DNA of 64,000 nucleotides. It comes from Mariprofundus ferrooxydans PV-1 (GTDB lineage Bacteria > Pseudomonadota > Zetaproteobacteria > Mariprofundales > Mariprofundaceae). Under the pieces are notes generated by a model. The model had not been told where the DNA came from, made no database searches, and saw only the letters and a list, made by a program, of their open reading frames with translations. The stretch is taken from assembly GCF_000153765.1 (NCBI RefSeq), contig NZ_DS022294.1, positions 1,300,049 through 1,364,048 on the forward strand, in the 5' to 3' direction. Made by a program: the position numbers and the translations under genes. Shown here piece after piece: positions 18,231 through 24,593 of this stretch; within the stretch, counting starts at the first letter, position 1; the number at the start of each line of letters is the position of its first letter.

Positions 18231-18314
18231 ATGTTCGTATCTATGAAGAAAAAACAAGGAATTATTTCCTTGTATCAACACTGTTATACGAAAAATCAGG
18301 AATCTGAAGCATGA
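18231..18314 (+). CDS. 27-codon leader ORF coupled to the first cassette gene
   Basis: ATG at 18231 preceded by GGTGGAGG at ideal spacing; the product is MFVSMKKKQGIISLYQHCYTK plus six residues. Its TGA overlaps the ATG of the DUF4145 gene (ATGA at 18311-18314), and it runs across the cassette boundary GTTATAC at 18283-18289. Short attI ORFs that enhance translation of cassette genes lacking their own ribosome site are known from class 1 integrons, and this has the same geometry. No codon evidence beyond the start, ribosome site and overlap; a chance ORF is possible. Confidence 0.45.
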   Translation: MFVSMKKKQGIISLYQHCYTKNQESEA

Positions 18315-18949
18315 GCGGAGAGCCATTTAAGCCACCAGAACAAGGGAAGTCAGCTTTCCATTGCCCAAGCTGCAAAGCCTACGCCAATCAACTCTGGGGA
18401 GGCGCATACGCGCCATTTCATGGAGGAGGCTCCATTCAGGAGGTTAATGGTGTTACTTTTGCTTGGTGTACGCATTGCCACCATGAATCTATCTGGGTGA
18501 GTAATAAGTTGATTTACCCTGCATCAACACAAGCTCCCCCACCCAATGCCGATTTACCAGAAGAAATCCTCCTCGACTACGAAGAAGCGTCACGCATTGT
18601 TGGTGATTCACCAAGAGGTGCTGCGGCCTTATTGCGATTGTGTATACAAAAATTGTGCAAGCATCTTGGAGAGTCCGGAAAAAATATAAACAATGATATC
18701 GCGGCGCTTGTCAAAAAAGGCCTGAACCCCACACTCCAAAAAAGCCTTGATGTAGTTAGAGTTATAGGGAATGAGGCAGTCCATCCGGGAACGATAGACT
18801 TAAATGATGAACCTGAAACGGCAATCGCATTGTTCAACCTAGTTAATATTATTACTCAGGCAATGATCACTCAGCCGAAGATGATCGAGTCTCTTTACGA
18901 AAGCCTCCCCGACGAAAAGCGAAACCAAATTGAGCAAAGAGATAAATAA
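18311..18949 (+). CDS. Zinc-ribbon DUF4145-domain protein, integron cassette gene
   Basis: 212 residues. The N-terminus carries a two-knuckle zinc ribbon with C18-x2-C21 (HCPSC) and C53-x2-C56 (WCTHC). From about 80 it matches the DUF4145 pattern: EEASRIVGDSPRGAAALLRLCIQKLCKHLG, then LDVVRVIGNEAVHPG and a C-terminal helical stretch. DUF4145 occurs alone and fused to restriction or other defence proteins; its activity is not known, so a defence role is only a hypothesis. It has no strong ribosome site of its own but overlaps the upstream 27-codon ORF by ATGA. AT-richer than the backbone, in keeping with mobile origin. Confidence 0.8.
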   Translation: MSGEPFKPPEQGKSAFHCPSCKAYANQLWGGAYAPFHGGGSIQEVNGVTFAWCTHCHHESIWVSNKLIYPASTQAPPPNADLPEEILLDYEEASRIVGDSPRGAAALLRLCIQKLCKHLGESGKNINNDIAALVKKGLNPTLQKSLDVVRVIGNEAVHPGTIDLNDEPETAIALFNLVNIITQAMITQPKMIESLYESLPDEKRNQIEQRDK

Positions 18950-18951
18950 TC

Positions 18952-19027
18952 GTATAACAACCCATCAAGCCTATCCAAAAAAGCGCTTCGTGCTTTTTAG
19001 ATCGGCTGATGTGAGGCGTTGTTAGGC
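18952..19027 (+). other. attC recombination site
   Basis: 76 bp. R'' GTATAAC (18952-18958); L'' CATCAAGCC (18963-18971) pairing with L' GGCTGATG (19004-19011) except for one unpaired A, the extrahelical base used for strand choice; a central stem AAAAAGC / GCTTTTT (18978-18998); R' GTTAGGC (19021-19027), which fits GTTRRRY. All four boxes are in the right order and spacing. Confidence 0.85.
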
Positions 19028-19041
19028 ATCTGGAGGAATAT

Positions 19042-19458
19042 TTGTACTTTCACACAAACACCTGCGGCCCAAGCGTTGGTGCGTTCCGTACCATCTTGGT
19101 TGCTGCCATTGCCTATGCCGTTAAGAACAACTTCAGCCAAGTTGTTCTTGCCGTCCATGCCAAAGGCAATCTAGACAACGTTATTTCCGACTCAATTGGC
19201 AAGGATGTGGTTAAGAAAATTCAGAAAGGGCCAACTTCTGTTATTCAAGGAGTAAGACTTGGCCTTACTACAGAGCGCATTGCTGTTCCATTTCTGGGCG
19301 ATGCGGTATTTGTTGCCGCACACACTTCAACCAGTTACCTCAAGAAATTAGAAGCTGACCACAAATGCAAGGCATTGTTCTATGTCCCATGGCGAGACGA
19401 AGAGTTGGCTGAATTTCTTGTGCGCCATCAGTCACATGAGATCAAGGCTGATGCCTAA
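19042..19458 (+). CDS. Unrecognised 138-residue integron cassette protein
   Basis: I do not recognise the family. The protein is soluble, mixed alpha/beta by appearance, with an N-terminal stretch GPSVGAFRTILVAAIAYAV, a hydrophobic strand QVVLAVHA and later AVFVAAH and ALFYVPW strands ending in an acidic helix. There is no in-frame ATG; the TTG at 19042 follows GGAGGA by 4 bases and begins 15 bp after the attC crossover, a typical cassette layout. The TAA stop is embedded in the R'' box GCCTAAC, also typical. A function cannot be proposed from sequence. Confidence 0.7.
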   Translation: MYFHTNTCGPSVGAFRTILVAAIAYAVKNNFSQVVLAVHAKGNLDNVISDSIGKDVVKKIQKGPTSVIQGVRLGLTTERIAVPFLGDAVFVAAHTSTSYLKKLEADHKCKALFYVPWRDEELAEFLVRHQSHEIKADA

Positions 19459-19468
19459 CAGGTCATTC
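19453..19468 (+). other. Half attC site (R'' side) after cassette 2
   Basis: GCCTAAC at 19453-19459, complementary to GTTAGGC at 19021-19027, followed by AGGTCATTC. No matching L'/R' half with GTTRRRY was found within 150 bp. AACAGGTCATTC recurs at 19590-19601, and a perfect GCGGAC-AGA-GTCCGC hairpin lies at 19533-19547 between the copies. Otherwise 19459-19631 holds nothing I can name. Confidence 0.5.
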
Positions 19469-19631
19469 ACAGTGATCGGGGTCAGCCTTTGAATGGCGGA
19501 TTCGACCCTATTGATCCATGTTGACTATAGAGGCGGACAGAGTCCGCGAGCTTCCTGTTTCGCTCCGGTTTCAGCGCTTTTAGCAGAACAACAGGTCATT
19601 CTTCATGCGCAGAGTGTGCGCGTGAAGTGGT

Positions 19632-19700
19632 TTATATCAGTGCGTGCGCGATGAAGAAGCCGGCCAGTGATGTGACTGCAATAGCGATATCGAATTCCAT
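19632..19700 (-). CDS. 22-residue single-span membrane peptide
   Basis: ATG at 19700 with GGGAGACCAAC in front encodes MEFDIAIAVTSLAGFFIAHA plus LI and a TAA stop. After a short acidic N-terminus the peptide is entirely hydrophobic, enough for one membrane helix. A hairpin at 19601-19627 follows its stop. Good ribosome site and composition support it; at this size conservation would be needed to be sure. It lies between the cassette remnant and the nuclease gene, on the nuclease strand but downstream of it. Confidence 0.4.
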   Translation of the reverse strand: MEFDIAIAVTSLAGFFIAHALI

Positions 19701-19785
19701 GTTGGTCTCCCTCGGTTTTGATAGGTGAACTCTGTCACCGGAAGGGAATGGTGGATGTGGTCTGAGTCACACCGGGCGATAATCG

Positions 19786-20508
19786 TTATGAGGCCTTTGG
19801 TGCAGGTCGCATTTTGTGCGCAACAGGGCGTCCGGGCCTGCCGGTTTTTACCAGCTTACAATCGACGAGGTGGTCGCGCAGCTTGTCGCCTTTGATTTTC
19901 TCATGGCTGTCGTTCTTGTAATAGAAGCAGCGTTCAAAGCCGTGGTTATCATACAGCATCTTCCAGTAGGCCTCCGGATAGGCAATGCCGGACTTGTGCA
20001 TGCGTTTCGGGTTGCTGCCATAAATCACGCCGTTCATGACATTTACCGAACCGAGTTTGCGGGCGATTTGACGCTCATAGCGCTCGGCCTTGATCCAGGT
20101 TTTGCGGTTGATCCTGGAGTATTGCGGAATGATGTTCGCCATCGAATAGACCGAGTGCAGCGACCTCTTTGAGTAGTCGAATGAGGCATCCGGAGCCAGG
20201 TGGCCGCGATCGGCATGAAACTCGTTTTTGGTGTAGTCCGATGAGGTGGTTCTGTATCTGGCCGGGATATCTCTGTCGGGATAGAAGCGGGGACGCTTCT
20301 TGATGTTGCCGGCTTCCATATTGTTGCCGATGAGTGTGTAGCCGACGAACAGAGCGCCTTTGGCCTTGTAGTCATAACAGATCTGGTAGAATTTCTTGTC
20401 CAGAACCTGATCGCAATTGCGATTGTTGATGAAGTCGCTGATGCCGGCGGCTGAGGCGCTGGCGATGCCGGTAAGCAGGCTGAAGAGTATAAGACTAAAG
20501 CGAACCAT
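19786..20508 (-). CDS. Secreted DNA/RNA non-specific endonuclease (DRGH family)
   Basis: 240 residues. N-terminal signal peptide (about 1-20, MVRFSLILFSLLTGIASASA with an Ala-x-Ala cleavage site), so periplasmic or exported. The catalytic motif DRGHLAPDASF at 100-110 (His102 as general base) and the downstream Asn/metal region NIIPQYSRINRKTW are those of the NucA/NUC1 nucleases, which cut single- and double-stranded DNA and RNA with Mg2+. Open frame extends 32 codons upstream, but MVRF at 20508 has GGAGAGGAAAT directly before it and starts a proper signal peptide. Probably a nutrient or extracellular-DNA nuclease; proximity to the cassettes is likely incidental. Confidence 0.9.
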   Translation of the reverse strand: MVRFSLILFSLLTGIASASAAGISDFINNRNCDQVLDKKFYQICYDYKAKGALFVGYTLIGNNMEAGNIKKRPRFYPDRDIPARYRTTSSDYTKNEFHADRGHLAPDASFDYSKRSLHSVYSMANIIPQYSRINRKTWIKAERYERQIARKLGSVNVMNGVIYGSNPKRMHKSGIAYPEAYWKMLYDNHGFERCFYYKNDSHEKIKGDKLRDHLVDCKLVKTGRPGRPVAHKMRPAPKAS

Positions 20509-20619
20509 GATTTCCTCTCCGTGGATATCTGTTGCGCAACGGGTTGTGGCTGCGGGATGGCTGTTTTGCTGCAGGCGCTGATTAAAAGAGAGCCGCGTGA
20601 GCAAGTGACTGATTCATAC

Positions 20620-20695
20620 TGGAGCCGATGTCCGGAATCGAACCGGAGACCTTCTCATTACGAGTGAGATGCTCTACCAACTGAGCTACATCGGC
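20620..20695 (-). tRNA. tRNA-Thr (anticodon CGU), CCA encoded
   Basis: 76 nt on the minus strand. Acceptor arms GCCGATG / CATCGGC pair fully, the D arm contains AGCTCAGTTGGTAGAGC, the anticodon stem CTCAC/ATGAG presents CGT, the T arm has GGTTCGATTCC, and T plus CCA ends the gene. CGU reads the threonine codon ACG. Confidence 0.95.
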
Positions 20696-20781
20696 CAGTG
20701 TTCCAGCAGGCCGCGCATCTTAGCAATATTTATGCGGATGGGAACTGTCAATTATCGGGAGAGCAAAAGCCCGCCCACCTG

Positions 20782-21504
20782 TTACTGCTCCTGTACGGCC
20801 TGGATGGCGGCCAGTAGTGCAGGGGCGGCGGTTTCCGTGCGCAGGATGCGCGGGCCGAACGCGATGCTGCGAAAGCCCCGCTCGCCCAGTGTGGCGATGT
20901 CCGCATCGCTCCAGCCGCCCTCAGGTCCCACGGCCAGCGTGATTTCGCTGCTCTCTCTGATCTCTGTGCGGATCTGCTGCCATGATGCTGCCGTGTGCGG
21001 ATGCAGTGTCAGGCCAAGGCCATGACAGGGGATGTCGGAGAGGCGGGTGTGCCAGTGAACTGTCGGCACGATGGTGCGTCCGCACTGTTCTGCCGCCTCG
21101 GTGACAATTTTGCGCCAGCGATCCAGCCGGGCGTCCAGTTTGCTGCCGTCGAGCTTCAATGATGAGCGCTCGGAGCGGGTGATGTGGAAACCGGCGGCAC
21201 CGAGCTCTGTACCTTTCTGCAAAACCGTCTCGATTTTCTCGCTGCGACAGGCGCCCTGAACAATATGAACCCGACAGGCCATCTCGCGATCAATGTTTTC
21301 AAAGGCTGTAATCCGGCATGATGCAGCCTTTCTGGAGAGGCTGTCGATGACAGCATGGTATTCACCGCCATGGCCGTTAAACAGGATTACTGTGTCACCG
21401 ACGGCATGGCGCATCACGGTGTGCAGATAATGGGCGAGGTTGGCCGGCAGATCGACGGTTGTGCCGGCCTCAAGCGGCTGGTTCAGGTGTAGGCGACAGG
21501 ACAT
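20782..21504 (-). CDS. rsmE: 16S rRNA (uracil1498-N3)-methyltransferase
   Basis: SPOUT-class methyltransferase that methylates U1498 of 16S rRNA at the decoding site. 240 residues from MSCRLHLNQPLEAG; N-terminal PUA-like domain (about 1-70, HYLHTVMRHAVGDTVILFNGHGGEY) and C-terminal knot domain with LAVGPEGGWSDADIATLGERG and SIAFGPRILRTETAAPALLA, the SAM-binding knot of RsmE. Open frame continues 16 codons upstream without support. Convergent or separate from the tRNA gene (86 bp) and divergent from ubiC. Confidence 0.94.
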   Translation of the reverse strand: MSCRLHLNQPLEAGTTVDLPANLAHYLHTVMRHAVGDTVILFNGHGGEYHAVIDSLSRKAASCRITAFENIDREMACRVHIVQGACRSEKIETVLQKGTELGAAGFHITRSERSSLKLDGSKLDARLDRWRKIVTEAAEQCGRTIVPTVHWHTRLSDIPCHGLGLTLHPHTAASWQQIRTEIRESSEITLAVGPEGGWSDADIATLGERGFRSIAFGPRILRTETAAPALLAAIQAVQEQ

Positions 21505-21584
21505 GGGGCGGATTCGGCCTGATTTCCGAAAGGCATGCAAGCTGCGATACAAGAGAGGCGGTAGCTACTTGACCGGACAGGCTG

Positions 21585-22166
21585 TTGGCTCATGATGCGC
21601 GCATGTTTTTTGGCGATATTGAATCACAACCATGGCAGTCCGTACGCGTCTGGAAACCGGCCGATGCAGGCGTTGGCCGTGATGCGGCAGCCGTGCTGAC
21701 CGTTGCCGGCTCATTAACCCGCTTTCTGGAGCGGCATTTTGCCATCCGGCTGGATGTGCGTGTGCATGACCAGTTTGTCGATTCCATGAGTGCGGAAGAG
21801 GCGCAGCTGCTGGTTTGCGCTCCCGGCGCATCGGCCTTGCGTCGTCAGGTGTCGCTGCTGCACCGTGGCTCGGTGATGTTTGATGCTGAATCGGTGTTGC
21901 CGCTGGAGGATCTGCCTGCTGATCTGATGCTTGAACTGCAGGAGGGTGCTCGTCCGTTGGGTAATCTGTTGCTGGATCGGGGACTCTCCCTGTCGCGTTC
22001 GGATCTTGCCGTGGTGAAGCTCGATATGGAGGGTGCAAATAACGGGCGCTGGGCCAGGCGTTCGGTATTGCGCTCACCTTCTGGAACACGCGCGCTGGTG
22101 GTTGAGGTGTTTCATCCGGCGCTTTGGCAGCGTATAGAAAACGCTGCCCGCCGTTACCCCCAGTGA
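21585..22166 (+). CDS. ubiC: Chorismate lyase
   Basis: Splits chorismate to 4-hydroxybenzoate and pyruvate, the first step of ubiquinone synthesis. About 190 residues. Recognised by LTRFLERHF, the RRQVSLLHRG strand (substrate Arg), the PLGNLLLDRG motif and C-terminal GRWARRSVL...VVEVFHPALW. Start uncertain: TTG at 21585 or ATG at 21603; neither has a good ribosome site. The TGA stop overlaps the GTG start of ubiA, so the two are translationally coupled and supply and use 4-hydroxybenzoate in sequence. Confidence 0.88.
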   Translation: MAHDARMFFGDIESQPWQSVRVWKPADAGVGRDAAAVLTVAGSLTRFLERHFAIRLDVRVHDQFVDSMSAEEAQLLVCAPGASALRRQVSLLHRGSVMFDAESVLPLEDLPADLMLELQEGARPLGNLLLDRGLSLSRSDLAVVKLDMEGANNGRWARRSVLRSPSGTRALVVEVFHPALWQRIENAARRYPQ

Positions 22167-23041
22167 GGTTTTCTCCGGCAGGGTCTGCATCTGACTGGTA
22201 CAGGCTGCTGCGCATCGACAAACCTGCCGGTTACTGGTTGCTGCTGTGGCCGACCCTGTGGGGATTGCTGGCGGCATCGGGCGGTCGCCCCTCTTTAAAG
22301 AATATCATCATCTTTGTGGCCGGTGTGCTGTTGATGCGTTCGGCCGGCTGCGTGATTAACGATTTTGCCGATCGTAATTACGATCCGCATGTTGAGCGTA
22401 CGAAATCCCGCCCGATTGCCGCAGGTGCGATTGCGCCCGGGGCGGCGATGGTCGGTTTTATTGTGATGTTGCTGCTGGCGCTGCTGTTGGTATCCATGAC
22501 TTCTGCCTATGTGATGGCGCTGGCTGTGGCGGGTGCGCTGTTGGCATTCATTTACCCGTTTGTTAAACGCTATACCCATTTTCCGCAGGCCTGGCTGGGT
22601 ATGTCCTTTGGCTGGGGCGCGGTGATGGCGTGGGCTGCTGAAACGGGTTCGGTGTTTGACTCGCCGGTGCCGTGGTTGTTGTTTGCAGCCAATATCTGCT
22701 GGTCGATCTCCTATGATACGGCTTATGCGTTGGGTGATCGTGCGGATGATCTGAAGATCGGCGTCAAGTCCGCTGCGATCTGGTTCGGTGACAGATCTGT
22801 TGTGGCGATTGTGCTGCTGGGTATGGCCACCGTGTCGCTGCTCGGCGTGGCGACTTTTATGCTGGGCGGCTTCTGGGTAGGGCTCGGCTGGTGGCTGGCA
22901 CTGATGCTGCAGATGCTGTTGTGTGGCCGGTTGATGCGCTGCGGCGAGCGATGGGGCTTCGATTTCTTTCTGCAATCCCATTATGTCGGCGCACTGTTTG
23001 CCGCGGGTCTTGCACTGCAGGGCTTGTCCGCGACCTTATAA
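22163..23041 (+). CDS. ubiA: 4-hydroxybenzoate polyprenyltransferase
   Basis: Integral membrane prenyltransferase that attaches the polyprenyl tail to 4-hydroxybenzoate. 292 residues with about eight or nine membrane helices. Both Mg-diphosphate motifs are visible: NDFADRNYD at 66-74 followed by HVERTKSRPIA, and YDTAYALGDRADDLKIGVKS further on. I choose GTG at 22163, which overlaps the ubiC stop (GTGA); the frame is open to an ATG at 22124 inside ubiC, but that adds unconserved residues. The 3' end contains the likely ssrA promoter. Confidence 0.93.
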   Translation: MRFSPAGSASDWYRLLRIDKPAGYWLLLWPTLWGLLAASGGRPSLKNIIIFVAGVLLMRSAGCVINDFADRNYDPHVERTKSRPIAAGAIAPGAAMVGFIVMLLLALLLVSMTSAYVMALAVAGALLAFIYPFVKRYTHFPQAWLGMSFGWGAVMAWAAETGSVFDSPVPWLLFAANICWSISYDTAYALGDRADDLKIGVKSAAIWFGDRSVVAIVLLGMATVSLLGVATFMLGGFWVGLGWWLALMLQMLLCGRLMRCGERWGFDFFLQSHYVGALFAAGLALQGLSATL

Positions 23042-23051
23042 GGTATACAAT
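23024..23051 (+). promoter_or_regulatory. Probable ssrA promoter
   Basis: TTGTCC, 16-base spacer, TACAAT, ending 12 bp before the mature tmRNA 5' end and partly inside ubiA. A perfect 12-bp palindrome ACCTTATAAGGT (23033-23044) occupies the spacer. Confidence 0.5.
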
Positions 23052-23063
23052 ACGCCGCTTCAC

Positions 23064-23415
23064 GGGGGCGACTTGGTATCGACGGAGATGCTGAACCCTG
23101 TGGGGCATGTCGGGTTGTTGGTCCCGTAAAAAGCTGGCACTTGCATATAATTGCAAACGACGACGTAGAACTAGCTTACGCTGCGTAAGTTACCCCGCTC
23201 TTGAGGTGTCCATCCATTGAGAATCCGGGGCCATTTAGATGGAATCGCCACTACAGAACGGAGACTCGTGGTCTGTAGGGTTAAATAGCTACGAATCGAC
23301 CCCTTGGGCATCTTGTCCGTTTGGTTCTCAAGGGGTGCTACTCGAACGGACTAAACATGTAGAACCACAGGCTGATGATTTTCGGACGCGGGTTCGAAAC
23401 CCGCCGCCTCCACCA
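23064..23415 (+). ncRNA. ssrA: tmRNA (one-piece)
   Basis: About 352 nt. The 5' GGGGGCGAC and the 3' GGGTTCGAAACCC...CCACCA form the tRNA-like domain with a G-U-type acceptor end for alanine. The tag reading frame resumes at GCA 23153 and stops at TAA 23188, encoding ANDDVELAYAA, somewhat different from the ANDENYALAA of E. coli but keeping the AND start and AA end. Rescues stalled ribosomes and marks products for proteolysis together with SmpB, which is not in the window. Confidence 0.97.
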
Positions 23416-23459
23416 AACACAAATGGCCTCCCATCAGGGAGGCCATTTGTGTTTGGTGG
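23410..23459 (+). terminator. Perfect 23-bp inverted repeat overlapping the ssrA 3' end
   Basis: Left arm 23410-23432 (its first six bases are the CCACCA of tmRNA), loop ATCA, right arm 23437-23459, with no mismatch. The GGCCTCCC core followed by ATTTGTGTTT could act as a terminator in both directions. Confidence 0.65.
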
Positions 23460-23512
23460 TGTGCGTCCGGGATGAGTAGCTTGTTCGACAGTTCGGCAGG
23501 ATAGCCGAACTG

Positions 23513-23571
23513 AACGTCGCTATAAGCGACGGCCCGAAGGGCGAGGGGCAGGAGCCCCGAGTAAACCCGCC
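23513..23571. repeat. REP-like unit, copy 1
   Basis: AACGTCGC, then GCCC-GAA-GGGC (23532-23542), then GGGGC-AGGA-GCCCC (23545-23558), then AAACCCGCC (23563-23571). The final nonamer equals the T-arm end of tmRNA. Confidence 0.55.
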
Positions 23572-23792
23572 TGTTTGGATGTGCCAATCACAGATCACTG
23601 GCATCAGGGAGGCCATTTGTGTTTGGTGGCTGTGCGTTAGTGCTGAGTGCCCATGGTTCATGGCGCACGTCCATGTGCGCCACCCTTACAGGGCGCTAAC
23701 GCGTGCAATGATGCGATCCTGCATCATTGTCGACCAATCGGCAGGAGCAAGTAGCGGTGCTCCCGCTACGCGATAGGGGTTGTCGCTGAATC

Positions 23793-23850
23793 AACGTCGC
23801 GCAACGCGCGCCCGCAGGGCAAGGGCAGGATGCCCGCAGTCAAACCCGCC
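23793..23850. repeat. REP-like unit, copy 2
   Basis: Same order as copy 1: AACGTCGC, GCCC-GCA-GGGC (23810-23820), GGGCA-GGA-TGCCC (23823-23835), AAACCCGCC (23842-23850). The second stem differs from copy 1 by a compensatory change (A-T pair for a G-C pair position), which argues that the hairpin is maintained. Confidence 0.55.
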
Positions 23851-24076
23851 ACCGGAGCAGGGACTGCACTCGAGGTGCCTGCTACGGCCCTCCGAATACA
23901 TATCATACCTTCACGCTCAGAACTCCCGCTCACCTCTTTCGACAATGGCTCAATGTTGATTTTCAACCGGTTCAGGTGGTTGAGAAGCCATCTCTTGTTG
24001 CCCTATGTGCGTTTGCGCTTTAGTCTGACCACTGTTCAAGAAGGGGAAAGACCGCGCAGATTATATGGTTGAAGTT

Positions 24077-24123
24077 ACATGGCGCCATGTTATTTTCCCC
24101 TAGTTATTAAACAGTTAAATAAC
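24077..24123. promoter_or_regulatory. Two dyads upstream of the nuo promoter
   Basis: A perfect 14-bp palindrome ACATGGCGCCATGT (24077-24090) and a 21-bp dyad with arms GTTATT.AAC / GTT.AATAAC (24103-24123) end 10 bp before the -35 box. Position suggests an activator or repressor site; no regulator is identified. Confidence 0.4.
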
Positions 24124-24133
24124 GGGCGAAATC

Positions 24134-24162
24134 TTGACCAAATTGTGCTTCGGTGTTAGCAA
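24134..24162 (+). promoter_or_regulatory. Probable promoter of the nuo operon
   Basis: TTGACC, 17-base spacer, TAGCAA, 59 bp before the nuoA start. The same -10 hexamer and spacing occur before rho. Confidence 0.5.
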
Positions 24163-24221
24163 GCGTGCCCATTTTTTTGGGGGGCTGGCTCAGGGAGTAG
24201 TGAATTCAGGAGGGGGTTTCA

Positions 24222-24593
24222 ATGGGCGCGGAATATCTCGCCAATGAGTATGCACCAATTTTTATCTTTATAATTATTGCTTTTGTTATGGGGGCGGCAC
24301 CGCTTGCACTGACCTATTTGCTGGCAGAGCAGCGGCCGAATGCTGAAAAGCGCTCGGCTTACGAGTGTGGCTTTGAGGCATTTGAAGATGCGCGCATGCA
24401 ATTTGACGTTCGTTTCTATCTGGTGGCTATCCTGTTTGTTGTGTTTGATCTGGAAAGTGCCTTCCTGTTTCCATGGGCTGTCGTGCTCAATAAGATCGGT
24501 CTGTTCGGCTTTGTTGAGATGATGATGTTCCTGGTGATTCTGCTGGTGGGCTATATCTACGCTTGGAAGAAGGGGGCCTTGCAATGGGAATAG
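24222..24593 (+). CDS. nuoA: NADH-quinone oxidoreductase subunit A
   Basis: Membrane subunit of complex I at the quinone-pocket junction. 123 residues, three membrane helices (about 12-34, 64-86, 94-114), with the conserved loop [25 protein letters not shown] between the first two. Ribosome site AGGAGGGGG precedes the ATG by 6-7 bases, suggesting strong translation. First gene of a complete nuoA-N operon; nuoB starts 10 bases before its stop. Confidence 0.96.
   Translation: MGAEYLANEYAPIFIFIIIAFVMGAAPLALTYLLAEQRPNAEKRSAYECGFEAFEDARMQFDVRFYLVAILFVVFDLESAFLFPWAVVLNKIGLFGFVEMMMFLVILLVGYIYAWKKGALQWE

Larger units (their letters stand above)
18284..19459 (+). mobile_element. Two integron gene cassettes without an integrase (CALIN-like)
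   Basis: Cassette 1 starts at TTATAC (18284, within GTTATAC) and ends with attC at 18952-19021, whose R'' box GTATAAC is the exact complement of its own GTTATAC. Cassette 2 starts at TTAGGC (19022) and ends at R'' GCCTAAC (19453-19459), again the exact complement of its GTTAGGC. This pairing is what cassette excision requires. Both genes lie in the direction expected for a cassette. No intI-like tyrosine recombinase is in the window. The far half of the second attC could not be found. Confidence 0.75.
23416..24133. repeat. Gene-free, hairpin-dense spacer between ssrA and nuoA
   Basis: No credible gene; the open frames here are interrupted and unlike proteins. It contains a 28-base direct copy (23602-23629) of the loop plus right arm of the ssrA hairpin, two parallel REP-like units (23513-23571 and 23793-23850) and further hairpins at 23490-23511, 23661-23682, 23708-23727 and 23752-23768. 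From about 23870 to 24070 I see nothing distinctive. Confidence 0.6.

Noticed and set aside
18251-18282. ACAAGGAA-TTAT-TTCCTTGT hairpin as a terminator
   Set aside because: The T-run lies on the minus strand, where no gene is transcribed towards it; on the plus strand it would sit inside the leader ORF.
23351-24072. Open frames after ssrA as genes
   Set aside because: They are low in codon structure, cross the REP-like hairpins and read through the tmRNA complement, the usual source of spurious proteins.
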